Source: Actinomadura latina NBRC 106108 (lineage in GTDB: Bacteria; Actinomycetota; Actinomycetes; Streptosporangiales; Streptosporangiaceae). From it: a DNA stretch of 64,000 bases. The notes under the pieces are model-generated. The model was given only the letters and a program-made list of their open reading frames with translations. It had not been told where the DNA came from and made no database searches. Positions 34,724 through 43,539 of this stretch are shown piece after piece. The DNA lies in contig NZ_BCQS01000003.1 of assembly GCF_001552195.1 (NCBI RefSeq), positions 744,001-808,000 on the forward strand, written 5' to 3'. Numbering within the stretch: position 1 is the stretch's first letter; each line of letters starts with the position of its first letter. The position numbers and the translations under genes are program-made.

Positions 34724-35836
34724 GTGGGCGTCGAGATCAGAGTCGAGGGCCTGACCAAGTCCTTTGGCCGCCAGGTGATCTGGCAGGACGTGTCGCTGAC
34801 CATTCCCGCAGGTGAGATCTCCGTTCTTCTGGGCCCGTCCGGTACCGGCAAGTCGGTCTTCCTGAAGTCGCTCGTCGGGCTGCTCAAGCCGGACCGCGGG
34901 CACATCTGGATCGGCGAGAGGGACCTGCCCTACCTGCCCGAGTCCCAGCTGTACGAGACCCGCAAGCTGTTCGGCGTCCTGTTCCAGGACGGCGCGCTGT
35001 TCGGCTCGATGAACCTTTTCGACAACATCGCCTTCCCGCTGCGCGAGCACACCAAGAAGTCCGAGTCCGAGGTCAAGCGGATCGTTCTCGAGAAGATGGA
35101 GATGGTCGGTCTCCTCGGTGCCGAGCACAAACTTCCCGGTGAGATCTCCGGCGGTATGAAGAAGCGCGCCGGCCTCGCCCGCGCGCTGGTGCTGGACCCC
35201 GAGATCCTCCTCGTGGACGAGCCCGACTCCGGCCTCGACCCGGTCCGCACCGCGTTCCTGAACCAGGTGTTCATCGACCTGAACGCGCAGATCGGCGCGA
35301 CGTTCCTCATCGTCACCCACGACATCAACACGGCGCGGACCGTCCCGGACAACATCGGGCTGCTCTACCAGCGCAACCTCGCCATGTTCGGGCCCCGGGA
35401 GATGCTGCTGTCCAGCGAGGAGCCGGTCGTCCGGCAGTTCCTCAACGCCAGCAAGGTCGGCCCGATCGGCATGTCCGAGGAGAAGGACGCCTCCGAGCTG
35501 GAGGCCGAGGCCAAGATGGGCCTCGACTCGGGCAAGCTGCCGCCGATCCCGCCGCAGCAGATGGCCAGCAACGGGCTGATCCGGGCCGGCATGCACGCGC
35601 CCGGCGCGTGGTGCGCCGCGCACGGCGTCACCCCGCCGCCCGGCTCGTTCATCGACGACCTCGGCCGCAACTGGGTGGAGGAGTGGCCGCGGTACGTGGC
35701 GTCCATGGCGCCCGTCGGCGCCCCCGCCCCGGGCGGACCCGGCGGTCCGCCGCCCGGCCCGCCCCCCGGCGGCCCCGGCGGCCGGTTCCCCGGCAACCCG
35801 CCGCCCGGCCGGCACGCGGGTGGTGCAGGCTACTGA
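34724..35836 (+). CDS. mkl: Mce-system ABC ATPase (Mkl/MlaF-like)
   Basis: 370-aa ATPase that drives the Mce lipid importer. Seen: Walker A GPSGTGKS (37-44), Q-loop LFQDGALFGS, signature ISGGMKKRAGLARAL (about 141-155), Walker B ILLVDEPDSGLDP and H-loop VTHD. The C-terminal 100 residues after the NBD include the Mkl extension and finish in a Pro/Gly-rich tail (residues about 330-370). GTG start with AAAGG upstream. Stop overlaps the first permease gene by one base. In mycobacteria Mkl also maps between rplL and rpoB, though separately from the mce operons. Confidence 0.93.
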   Translation: MGVEIRVEGLTKSFGRQVIWQDVSLTIPAGEISVLLGPSGTGKSVFLKSLVGLLKPDRGHIWIGERDLPYLPESQLYETRKLFGVLFQDGALFGSMNLFDNIAFPLREHTKKSESEVKRIVLEKMEMVGLLGAEHKLPGEISGGMKKRAGLARALVLDPEILLVDEPDSGLDPVRTAFLNQVFIDLNAQIGATFLIVTHDINTARTVPDNIGLLYQRNLAMFGPREMLLSSEEPVVRQFLNASKVGPIGMSEEKDASELEAEAKMGLDSGKLPPIPPQQMASNGLIRAGMHAPGAWCAAHGVTPPPGSFIDDLGRNWVEEWPRYVASMAPVGAPAPGGPGGPPPGPPPGGPGGRFPGNPPPGRHAGGAGY

Positions 35837-36690
35837 TGTCCACTCCTCAAAAATCCGGCATCGGCGCGGGCCGGCGAGAGGGGAAGGGCGGCGGCTCGGC
35901 GACGTTCCGCAAGATCGGGGACGGCGCCGCCAACGTGGTCGTCAAGGAGCCCGGCCGGTTCTTCGCCCTCTGCCTGGACGTCGCCCGCGCGACGTTCCAG
36001 TGGCCGTTCCAGTGGCGCGAGTTCATCCAGCAGGCCTGGTTCATCGTCAGCGTGACGGTCGTCCCCACCATGCTGGTCGCCATCCCCTTCGGCGGCGTCC
36101 TGTCGCTGCAGGTCGGCGGGCTGATCCGGCAGCTCGGCGCGCAGTCCTACACCGGCGCGACCGCGGTCGTCGCGATCGTCCGGGAGGCCAGCCCGCTGGT
36201 CACCTCGCTCCTGGTCGCCGGTGCGGCCGGGTCGGCGATGTGCGCCGACATCGGCTCCCGGAAGATCCGCGAGGAGATCGACGCCATGGAGGTGCTGGGC
36301 ATCAACCCCCTGCACCGCCTGGTGGTGCCGCGGATGTTCGCGTGCGCGTTCGTCGCGCTGTTCCTCAACGGCCTGGTGTCGGTGGTCGGCCTCATGGGCG
36401 GCTACTTCTTCAACGTCATGCTGCAGGGCGGCACGCCCGGCGCCTACCTGGCGTCGTTCAACGCGATCGCGCAGCTGCCCGACCTGCTGCAGGCCGAGTT
36501 CAAGGCGTTCGTGTTCGGCATCACCGCCGGCCTCGTCGCCGCGTACAAGGGACTGAACGCCAAGGGCGGGCCGAAGGGCGTCGGTGACGCGGTCAACCAG
36601 ACCGTCGTCATCACCTTCATGCTGCTGTTCCTGGAGAACTTCCTGATCTCCACGCTGTACTTCCAGTTCGTCCCGTCGAAGGGGATGTGA
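35836..36690 (+). CDS. yrbEA: MlaE/YrbE-family permease A
   Basis: 284 aa, inner-membrane permease of the Mce transporter. Start fixed by TGATG overlap. Seen: IVREASPLVTSLLVAGAAGSAMCADIGSRKIREEIDAMEVLGINPLHRLVVPRM, the MlaE loop that docks the ATPase (the EExDAMxVxG motif), flanked by five or six helices. N-terminal 45 residues are Gly/Arg/Lys-rich and cytoplasmic. Pairs with the next gene as a heterodimer. Confidence 0.94.
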   Translation: MSTPQKSGIGAGRREGKGGGSATFRKIGDGAANVVVKEPGRFFALCLDVARATFQWPFQWREFIQQAWFIVSVTVVPTMLVAIPFGGVLSLQVGGLIRQLGAQSYTGATAVVAIVREASPLVTSLLVAGAAGSAMCADIGSRKIREEIDAMEVLGINPLHRLVVPRMFACAFVALFLNGLVSVVGLMGGYFFNVMLQGGTPGAYLASFNAIAQLPDLLQAEFKAFVFGITAGLVAAYKGLNAKGGPKGVGDAVNQTVVITFMLLFLENFLISTLYFQFVPSKGM

Positions 36691-37538
36691 TGGCTGCCCC
36701 TGGAAAGACGGGTAAGGCGGTCTCCCGCGTGGTGAGCGCGCCGCTGGAGCGGCTGGACGACTTCGGTCACCAGATGTCGTTCTACGCCCGCGCGTTCGCG
36801 TGGGTGTTCCGGGTGCTGCGCCGCTACCGCACCGAGGTGCTGCGGCTGCTGGCCGAGGTGAGCCTCGGCACCGGCGGCCTCGCCGTCATCGGCGGCTCCG
36901 TGGTGATCGTCGGCTTCATGACGTTCTTCACCGGCAGCCAGGTCGGCCTGCAGGGCTACGAGTCGCTGAACCAGATCGGCACGGCCGCGTTCACCGGGTT
37001 CGTCGCGTCCTACTTCAACACGCGCGAGATCGCGCCGCTGGTGTCGGCGCTGGCGCTGTCGGCGACGGTCGGCTGCGGCTTCACCGCGCAGCTCGGCGCG
37101 ATGCGGATCTCCGACGAGATCGACGCGCTGGAGGTCATGGCCGTCCCGTCGATGCCGTTCCTCGTCACGACCCGGATGCTGGCCGGGATGATCGCGGTCA
37201 TCCCGCTGTACATCGTCGGCCTGCTCGCCTCCTACGGCGCGACGCGGGTGATCGTGACGATGTTCTACGGGCAGTCGACCGGGACCTACGACCACTACTT
37301 CCATCTGTTCCTACCGCCGAACGACATCTTGTGGTCCTTCGGCAAAGTGATCATTTTTGCGGTGCTGGTGATGCTGATCCACTGTTACTACGGCTACCAC
37401 GCGAGCGGCGGCCCGGCGGGCGTCGGCGTCGCGGTGGGCCGCGCGGTGCGCACCAGCATCGTCGTGATCAACGTGGCCGACCTGCTGCTCGGCATGGCCA
37501 TCTGGGGCACCACCACCACCGTCCGGATCGCGGGGTGA
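36690..37538 (+). CDS. yrbEB: MlaE/YrbE-family permease B
   Basis: 282 aa. ATG at 36690 shares a base with the previous stop; a GTG one codon earlier (36687) is equally placed. Seen: ISDEIDALEVMAVPSMPFLVTTRMLAGMIAVIPLYIVG, the MlaE coupling helix, and helices around it. Followed seven bases later by the first Mce gene. Confidence 0.94.
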   Translation: MAAPGKTGKAVSRVVSAPLERLDDFGHQMSFYARAFAWVFRVLRRYRTEVLRLLAEVSLGTGGLAVIGGSVVIVGFMTFFTGSQVGLQGYESLNQIGTAAFTGFVASYFNTREIAPLVSALALSATVGCGFTAQLGAMRISDEIDALEVMAVPSMPFLVTTRMLAGMIAVIPLYIVGLLASYGATRVIVTMFYGQSTGTYDHYFHLFLPPNDILWSFGKVIIFAVLVMLIHCYYGYHASGGPAGVGVAVGRAVRTSIVVINVADLLLGMAIWGTTTTVRIAG

Positions 37539-37545
37539 CGGCGCG

Positions 37546-38853
37546 ATGAGCGAACAGGTTCGCTACCGGGTGCTCGGCATCGGGATGATCACCGTGATCG
37601 TCCTGCTGCTGGCGCTGACCGTGGCGCTGTACAACAAGGCGTTCACGCCCGTGACCGAGGTGAAGGTGAAGACCGAGCGGGCCGGGCTGCAGCTGCTGCC
37701 GCACTCGGACGTGAAGGTGCGCGGGCTGATCGTCGGCGAGGTGCGCGGCACCGACGCGACCGCCGGCGGCGCGACGCTGCACCTCGCGCTGGACCCGGGC
37801 AAGGCGAAGCTCGTCCCGCGGAACGTGCAGGCGCGGCTGCTGCCGAAGACGCTGTTCGGCGAGAAGTACGTGGATCTGGAGATCCCCGACCAGCCGGGCC
37901 CGCTCGGGCTGCGCGAGGGCCAGGTCATCCAGCAGGACCGCTCGCAGGCCGCGATCGAGATCGACAAGGTGCTGAACGACCTGCTCCCGCTGCTGCAGGC
38001 GGTGAAGCCGGCCGAGCTGAACGCGACGCTGAACGCCCTCGCCACGGCGCTGCAGGGCCGCGGCGACCAGATCGGCCAGAACCTGGAGCAGGCCGACGAC
38101 CTGCTCCGCAAGATCAACCCGCAGCTCGGCACGCTGGTGCACGACCTGCACGGCCTGGCCGACGTCTCCGACATCTACGCGGCGGCGGCGCCCGACCTGC
38201 TGCAGACGCTGCGCAACCTCAACGTGACCAGCCGCACGATCACCGACAAGCGGGCCACGATCGAGCAGCTGATCCCGGCGACGACCGCGCTGGCGCAGGA
38301 CGGCGACGCGTTCATGCGGCACAACGGCCCGAAGATCATCGGCGTGAACATCGCCAACCGGGACGTCGCGAGCCTGGTGGCGCGGTACTCGCCGTCGCTG
38401 CCCTGCGTGTTCGCCGGCATGATGAAGCTGAAGCCGGAGGCCGAGCGGGTGGCCGGCGGCGGCGGGTCCAAGACCTTCAACCTGACGATCGAGATCGTCA
38501 AGCCGCGGCCGGGCTTCAAGTACCCGCTGGACAAGCCGGAGGCCAAGGACCAGCGCAACCCGCGCTGCTACGGCCTGCCGAACCCGAAGGTGCCGTCCCC
38601 GGACTACCTGGCGCTGGACGGCACGCAGGACGACCTCTGGTGGAAGAACCCCGACGACCCGAACGGCGGTGGCGGCAGCCGCGGCCGGGCGCTGTCGAAC
38701 GTGTTCGTCGACACCGGCTCGCTGACCCCGAAGGAGCAGCTCAAGAGCGTGCTCGGGCCGCTGACCCGGACCAACTCCGATGAGCTGTCCGACGTGTCGG
38801 CGCTGATGTTCGGTCCGCTGCTGCGAGACGGATCGGTGGTGACGATCAAGTGA
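37546..38853 (+). CDS. mceA: MCE-domain protein, first of six (MceA position)
   Basis: 435 aa, periplasm-facing substrate channel component. Seen: transmembrane helix (about 11-28), MlaD/MCE domain (about 37-112; VKTERAGLQLLPHSDVKVRGLIVGEV), then long helices with RGDQIGQNLEQADDLLRKINPQLGTLVHDLHGLADVSDIYAAAAPDLLQ and a Cys-containing end (CYGLPNP). ATG start with weak ribosome site. Stop overlaps the next gene (GTGA). Confidence 0.92.
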   Translation: MSEQVRYRVLGIGMITVIVLLLALTVALYNKAFTPVTEVKVKTERAGLQLLPHSDVKVRGLIVGEVRGTDATAGGATLHLALDPGKAKLVPRNVQARLLPKTLFGEKYVDLEIPDQPGPLGLREGQVIQQDRSQAAIEIDKVLNDLLPLLQAVKPAELNATLNALATALQGRGDQIGQNLEQADDLLRKINPQLGTLVHDLHGLADVSDIYAAAAPDLLQTLRNLNVTSRTITDKRATIEQLIPATTALAQDGDAFMRHNGPKIIGVNIANRDVASLVARYSPSLPCVFAGMMKLKPEAERVAGGGGSKTFNLTIEIVKPRPGFKYPLDKPEAKDQRNPRCYGLPNPKVPSPDYLALDGTQDDLWWKNPDDPNGGGGSRGRALSNVFVDTGSLTPKEQLKSVLGPLTRTNSDELSDVSALMFGPLLRDGSVVTIK

Positions 38854-39881
38854 GGACGACGAACGCGGCGATCAAGCTGGCCATCTTCGTGGTCATCACC
38901 TCGGTGGTCACCGGGATCCTCGCGATGACGATCGCCAACCTCCGCTTCCAGGACACCCGCGAGTACAAGGCGATCTTCACGGACGCCACCGGGCTGCTCG
39001 ACAACGACGACGTCCGGGTCGCGGGCGTCCGGGTCGGCCAGATCGAGGGCATCAAGCTCTACCGGGGCGACAAGGCCGAGGTGACGTTCAGCGTCGCGGA
39101 GGACGGCCCGTTCAAGGCGGGGCTGCCGTCCACCACGCAGGCGCAGATCCGCTACCGGAACCTGATGGGCCAGCGGTACCTCGCGCTGACCGACGGCGCC
39201 GGGCAGGCCAACGACTACCTGAAGCCGGGCGGGACGATCCCGGTCGCCCAGACCAAGCCGGCGCTGGACCTGACGACGCTGTTCAACGGCTTCCGGCCGC
39301 TGTTCCGCGCGCTGGAGCCGAAGGACGTCAACTCGCTGGCGATGCAGATCATCCAGGTGCTGCAGGGCGAGGGCGGGACGATCAACAGCCTGCTCGCGCA
39401 CGTCGCGTCGCTGACCAACACGCTCGCCGACCGGGACCAGGTCATCGGCCGGGTGATCGACAACCTGAACACCGTGCTCGGCACCATCGACGAGCGGCAC
39501 GACCAGGTCGACCAGCTGGTGCGGGACCTGCGCGGCTTCGTCAGCGGCGTCTCCGGCGACCGCAAGGCGATCTTCGACTCGGTCGCGGCGCTCAACGACC
39601 TGACCGGCACGACGCAGGACCTGCTCTCCGACGCGCGCCCGAGCATCAAGAACGACATCGCCGGGCTGCGCAAGCTCGCCGGGACGTTCAACGCGAACGG
39701 CGCCGAGCTGGACGCGGGGCTGAAGCGGTCGCCGAAGCGGCTGGAGGGGCTCGTGAACATCTCGTCCTACGGGTCCTGGTTCAACATGTACATCTGCGGT
39801 CTCGACGCGCGGGTGCGGCTGCCCGGCGGACCGGTCTACCAGACGCCGGCGATCGTGAACGAGAACGCGAGGTGCAAGTAG
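38850..39881 (+). CDS. mceB: MCE-domain protein (MceB position)
   Basis: 343 aa. GTG start overlapping the mceA stop (GTGA). Seen: helix (about 8-27), MCE domain (about 35-115; IFTDATGLLDNDDVRVAGVRVGQIEGI), a coiled helical needle region (about 120-280) and a terminal part with YGSWFNMYICGLDARVRLPGGPVYQTP, typical of MceB. Next gene starts directly after the stop. Confidence 0.92.
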   Translation: MRTTNAAIKLAIFVVITSVVTGILAMTIANLRFQDTREYKAIFTDATGLLDNDDVRVAGVRVGQIEGIKLYRGDKAEVTFSVAEDGPFKAGLPSTTQAQIRYRNLMGQRYLALTDGAGQANDYLKPGGTIPVAQTKPALDLTTLFNGFRPLFRALEPKDVNSLAMQIIQVLQGEGGTINSLLAHVASLTNTLADRDQVIGRVIDNLNTVLGTIDERHDQVDQLVRDLRGFVSGVSGDRKAIFDSVAALNDLTGTTQDLLSDARPSIKNDIAGLRKLAGTFNANGAELDAGLKRSPKRLEGLVNISSYGSWFNMYICGLDARVRLPGGPVYQTPAIVNENARCK

Positions 39882-40940
39882 ATGAGGATTCCGTTCCGGG
39901 AACGCAACCCGGTCCCCATCGGGCTCTCCGCGTTCGCGATCATCGCCGTGCTGCTGGTGCTGGCGATGAACCTGGAGAGCATCCCGTTCGTCGCCGGCGG
40001 CAAGACCCACACGGCGTCGTTCAAGGAGGCGGCCGGGCTCAGGGCCGACGAGGAGGTCCGCATCGCGGGCGTCAAGGTCGGCAAGGTCACCGGTCTGGAC
40101 CTGGACGGCGACCACGTCAAGGTCACCTTCCGGGTGGACGACGGCGTGCGGCTGGGTTCCCGCACCGAGGCCGGCATCAAGATCAAGACGATTCTGGGCT
40201 CGCACTACCTGGAGCTCACCCCGCGCGGCACCGGCAGGCTCGGCCGCAACATCCCGATCGAGCGGACGCACACCCCGTTCGAGGTCGTCCCGGCGATCAG
40301 CGAGCTGAGCCAGCGGGTCGGCGCGATCAACGTCCAGCAGGTCGCGAAGTCGTTCGACGTGCTGTCGGAGACGTTCAAGAACTCGCCGGAGGAGGTCCGG
40401 GCGTCGCTGCAGGGCCTGCGGCGGCTGTCCGACACGATCGCGTCGCGGGACGACGAGCTGCACGAGCTGGCCGGCAAGGCCAAGGACGTCTCGCAGCTGC
40501 TCGCGAACCGCAACCAGGACTTCGCCAAGCTCGTCCAGGACGGCGACAAGGTGCTGCAGGCGGTGCAGGCGCGCCGCGCGGTCATCCACCAGCTGCTGAT
40601 CAACACCGTGACCCTGTCCCAGCAGGTGAACGCCCTGATCAGGGAGAACGAGAAGCAGTTGCGCCCGATGCTCGACAACCTGGCGAAGGTCAACCAGATC
40701 CTGTTGAAGAACCAGAACAACCTGGACCGGATCCTGCAGCTGTTCGCGCCGTTCGCGCGGCAGTTCTCGGACGTCACCGGCACCGGACGCTGGTTCGACT
40801 CCTGGATCCAGAACCTCCTCCCGATCCCCGCCTCGATCCAGGACGCCCCGAAGAGCGGCGGGACGACGACGAAGAAGCAGGGCGGCCAGAACGGCAACCA
40901 GACCGGCAACAGCAGCAACCCGTTGCCGTTCCTCCCGTGA
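39882..40940 (+). CDS. mceC: MCE-domain protein (MceC position)
   Basis: 352 aa. ATG starts the base after the mceB stop. Seen: helix (about 10-27), MCE domain (SFKEAAGLRADEEVRIAGVKVGKVTGLDLDGDHVKVTF), helical region with LLANRNQDFAKLVQDGDKVLQAVQARRAVIHQLL, and a low-complexity Lys/Gln/Asn tail (GGTTTKKQGGQNGNQTGNSSN). Confidence 0.92.
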   Translation: MRIPFRERNPVPIGLSAFAIIAVLLVLAMNLESIPFVAGGKTHTASFKEAAGLRADEEVRIAGVKVGKVTGLDLDGDHVKVTFRVDDGVRLGSRTEAGIKIKTILGSHYLELTPRGTGRLGRNIPIERTHTPFEVVPAISELSQRVGAINVQQVAKSFDVLSETFKNSPEEVRASLQGLRRLSDTIASRDDELHELAGKAKDVSQLLANRNQDFAKLVQDGDKVLQAVQARRAVIHQLLINTVTLSQQVNALIRENEKQLRPMLDNLAKVNQILLKNQNNLDRILQLFAPFARQFSDVTGTGRWFDSWIQNLLPIPASIQDAPKSGGTTTKKQGGQNGNQTGNSSNPLPFLP

Positions 40941-42241
40941 GCAGGCAGGTCACAGTGCGCAACTCAGGAACCGTCCTACGCCTCGGCGGCGCGATCCTCG
41001 CCGTCGCGGTGCTGGTCGCCGCGCTCCTGCTGATCCTCCAGGAGCCGGAGCAGCGCCGCATGACGGCGTACTTCACCAAGACCGTCGGCCTGTACAAGGG
41101 CGCGGACGTCCGCATCCTCGGCATCCCGGTCGGCGAGGTCACGAGCGTCGACCCGGTCGGCGACGCGGTCAAGGTCGAACTGAAGTACGACGCCAAGTAC
41201 AAGGTGCCCGCGAACGCGCAGGCGGTCATCATCAACCAGACGCTCGTCGCGGACCGCTACATCCAGCTGACGCCCGTGTACAAGAGCGGCGCCGTCCTCG
41301 CCGACGGCGCGACGCTGACCACCAGCCGCACCGCCGTCCCGGTCGAGGTCGACGAGGTCGGCGGCAGCCTGAGCGACCTCTCCAAGGCGCTCGGGCCGGA
41401 GGGCGCGAACGCTCCCGGGCCGGACGGCCAGCAGGGCTCGCTGTCGCGGCTCCTGCAGGTCGGCGCCGCGAACCTGGAGGGGCAGGGCGACGACATCAGG
41501 CAGACGATCGCGGACGCGTCCAAGGCGCTCAGCACGCTGAGCACCGACCGCGGCGACGTCGCCGACACGATCCGGAACCTGCGGATCATCACCGACGCGA
41601 TGAAGGCGAACGACCTGCAGATCAAGTCGTTCACCGGGCACCTCAACGGGGTGTCGGCGCAGCTCGCGGGGGAGAAGGAGGAGCTGAGCGCGGCCCTCAA
41701 CACCCTCGCCCCGACGCTGCGGAACGTGCAGCGGTTCGTCAAGGACAACCGCAGCGAGCTGGCCGTGAACGTCCGGCAGCTCGCCCAGATCACCGGCGTG
41801 CTGGTGAAGGAGAAGGACGCGCTCGCCGAGATCCTCACCGCCGGCCCGCTGGCCGTCAACAACCTGGCCCGCGCGTACGACCCGATCAGCGGCACCATCC
41901 ACACCCGCAACAACTTCCGCCAGTTCCACGACCTGGCCGACTGGATCTGCTCGCTGGCGTACTCGGTCGGCACGCCCGCCAAGGAATGCCTCGACTTCGT
42001 CAAGCCGTACAACGGCATCGGCAAGGCGCTGACGGGCTTCAGCCTGGACCTGTCCTGGATCACCGCGCTGACCACGCACTACGACCCGGTGCCGATCCCG
42101 CCGGACGCCTACGGCCCCGGCGGCCGCCAGGGCAAGACGGGCAAGACCGCCAAGACGAACACGACCACGAAGACCGCGACGGCCGGGACGAGCAGCAGGC
42201 CCGGAGACCTCAGCGCGCTGCTGCCTGGAGGTGGCCGATGA
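40937..42241 (+). CDS. mceD: MCE-domain protein (MceD position)
   Basis: 434 aa. GTG start overlapping the mceC stop (GTGA); the longer frame running back through mceC is a shadow. Seen: N-terminal helix (about 12-33), MCE domain (YFTKTVGLYKGADVRILGIPVGEVTSVDPVGDAVKVEL), helical needle region (170-330), and a Lys/Thr-rich tail (GKTAKTNTTTKTATAG). Contains LADWICSLAYSVGTPAKECLDFV with a Cys pair, a feature of MceD proteins. Confidence 0.92.
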   Translation: MSRQVTVRNSGTVLRLGGAILAVAVLVAALLLILQEPEQRRMTAYFTKTVGLYKGADVRILGIPVGEVTSVDPVGDAVKVELKYDAKYKVPANAQAVIINQTLVADRYIQLTPVYKSGAVLADGATLTTSRTAVPVEVDEVGGSLSDLSKALGPEGANAPGPDGQQGSLSRLLQVGAANLEGQGDDIRQTIADASKALSTLSTDRGDVADTIRNLRIITDAMKANDLQIKSFTGHLNGVSAQLAGEKEELSAALNTLAPTLRNVQRFVKDNRSELAVNVRQLAQITGVLVKEKDALAEILTAGPLAVNNLARAYDPISGTIHTRNNFRQFHDLADWICSLAYSVGTPAKECLDFVKPYNGIGKALTGFSLDLSWITALTTHYDPVPIPPDAYGPGGRQGKTGKTAKTNTTTKTATAGTSSRPGDLSALLPGGGR

Positions 42242-43539
42242 GCAGGACACGGCCGGTGCGCCGCGCCCGGCTGCTGGGCGCCGCCGCGATCGCCGCGACG
42301 ACGGCCCTGTCGGGCTGCTCGTTCAACGGCGTCTCGTCGCTGCCGCTGCCCGGCGGCCCCGACCTCGGCTCGCACCCCATCACCGTCAAGATCGAGTTCG
42401 CGAACGTGCTGGACCTCGTCCCGCAGTCGGCGGTCAAGGTCAACGACGTGTCGGTGGGCAAGGTCGACGACATCAAGCTCACCGGCGGCAGCCCCGGCCA
42501 GGGCGGCTGGTACGCGCTCGTCACGGTGAAGATGCGCGGGGACATCGACCTGCCGGACAACTCGATCGCGACGGTCAGCCAGACCAGCCTCCTCGGCGAG
42601 AAGTTCGTGCAGATCGAGCCGCCGACGTACGAGGCCCCGAACGGCAAGCTCGGCACCGGCGACCTGATCCCGCTGAACCGCACGTCCCGCGGCACCGAGA
42701 TCGAAGAGGTGCTGTCGGCGATGTCGCTGCTGCTGAACGGCGGCGGGCTGGAGCAGGTCTCCACGATCAGCCACGAACTGCAGGCCGCGATGAACGGCCG
42801 CACGGACACGATCAGGTCGGTGCTGGAGCGGGTCAACACCTTCGCCGGGACGCTGGACCGCAACCGCGCCGCGATCACCCGCGCGCTCGACAGCATCGAC
42901 CGGCTGACCGGCAAGCTCGCGGACGAGCGCAAGACGATCCAGGACACCATCGACGAGACGGGCCCCGCGATCGACGTCCTCAACCGCAACCGCGCCGACC
43001 TCACCAAGATGCTGGTCGCGCTGAACAAGCTCAGCCGCACCACCACCACCGTGATCGACCGGTCGAAGGCCGACCTGCTGGCGAACCTGCGGGACGTGGA
43101 CAAGATCCTTCGGAACCTCAACAAGGCCGGCAACGACCTGCCGAGGTCGCTGGAGTCGCTGATCACGTTCCCGTTCCCCGCCACGTTCGAGAACGTCGTC
43201 GAGGGCGACTACGGCAACGTGCGGCTGACCGTCGACCTGGACTTCGAGTCGATCGCCCGCAACCTGCTCGGCGGCACCGACCTCGAAGGGACGCTCGGCA
43301 GCGGCAAGCAGATGCGCAACATGCTGCAGGTCCCGAACGTCACGCTGCCCGACTCGCCGCTCGGCGTGCTGCCGCAGGCGCCCGGCGGCGTCCCGGGCCT
43401 GCCCGGCCAGTCGACGCCGACTCCGAAGACGACGCCGACATCGAAGAAGACGTCCAGCACGCCCACACCGGAGCGGACCGGCGCGCTCGGCTCCGACGAC
43501 GGCGGTCTGCGGACCCTGATGACGGGGGGCCTGTCGTGA
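42238..43539 (+). CDS. mceE: Mce lipoprotein (MceE/LprN position)
   Basis: 433 aa. ATG overlaps the mceD stop (ATGA). Seen: signal peptide with lipobox TALSGC (Cys about 28), MCE domain (about 45-125; KIEFANVLDLVPQSAVKVNDVSVGKVDDIKL), long helical region, and a Thr/Pro/Ser-rich tail. The only lipidated member of the six, as in mycobacterial operons, where MceE anchors the complex outside the membrane. Confidence 0.93.
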   Translation: MSRTRPVRRARLLGAAAIAATTALSGCSFNGVSSLPLPGGPDLGSHPITVKIEFANVLDLVPQSAVKVNDVSVGKVDDIKLTGGSPGQGGWYALVTVKMRGDIDLPDNSIATVSQTSLLGEKFVQIEPPTYEAPNGKLGTGDLIPLNRTSRGTEIEEVLSAMSLLLNGGGLEQVSTISHELQAAMNGRTDTIRSVLERVNTFAGTLDRNRAAITRALDSIDRLTGKLADERKTIQDTIDETGPAIDVLNRNRADLTKMLVALNKLSRTTTTVIDRSKADLLANLRDVDKILRNLNKAGNDLPRSLESLITFPFPATFENVVEGDYGNVRLTVDLDFESIARNLLGGTDLEGTLGSGKQMRNMLQVPNVTLPDSPLGVLPQAPGGVPGLPGQSTPTPKTTPTSKKTSSTPTPERTGALGSDDGGLRTLMTGGLS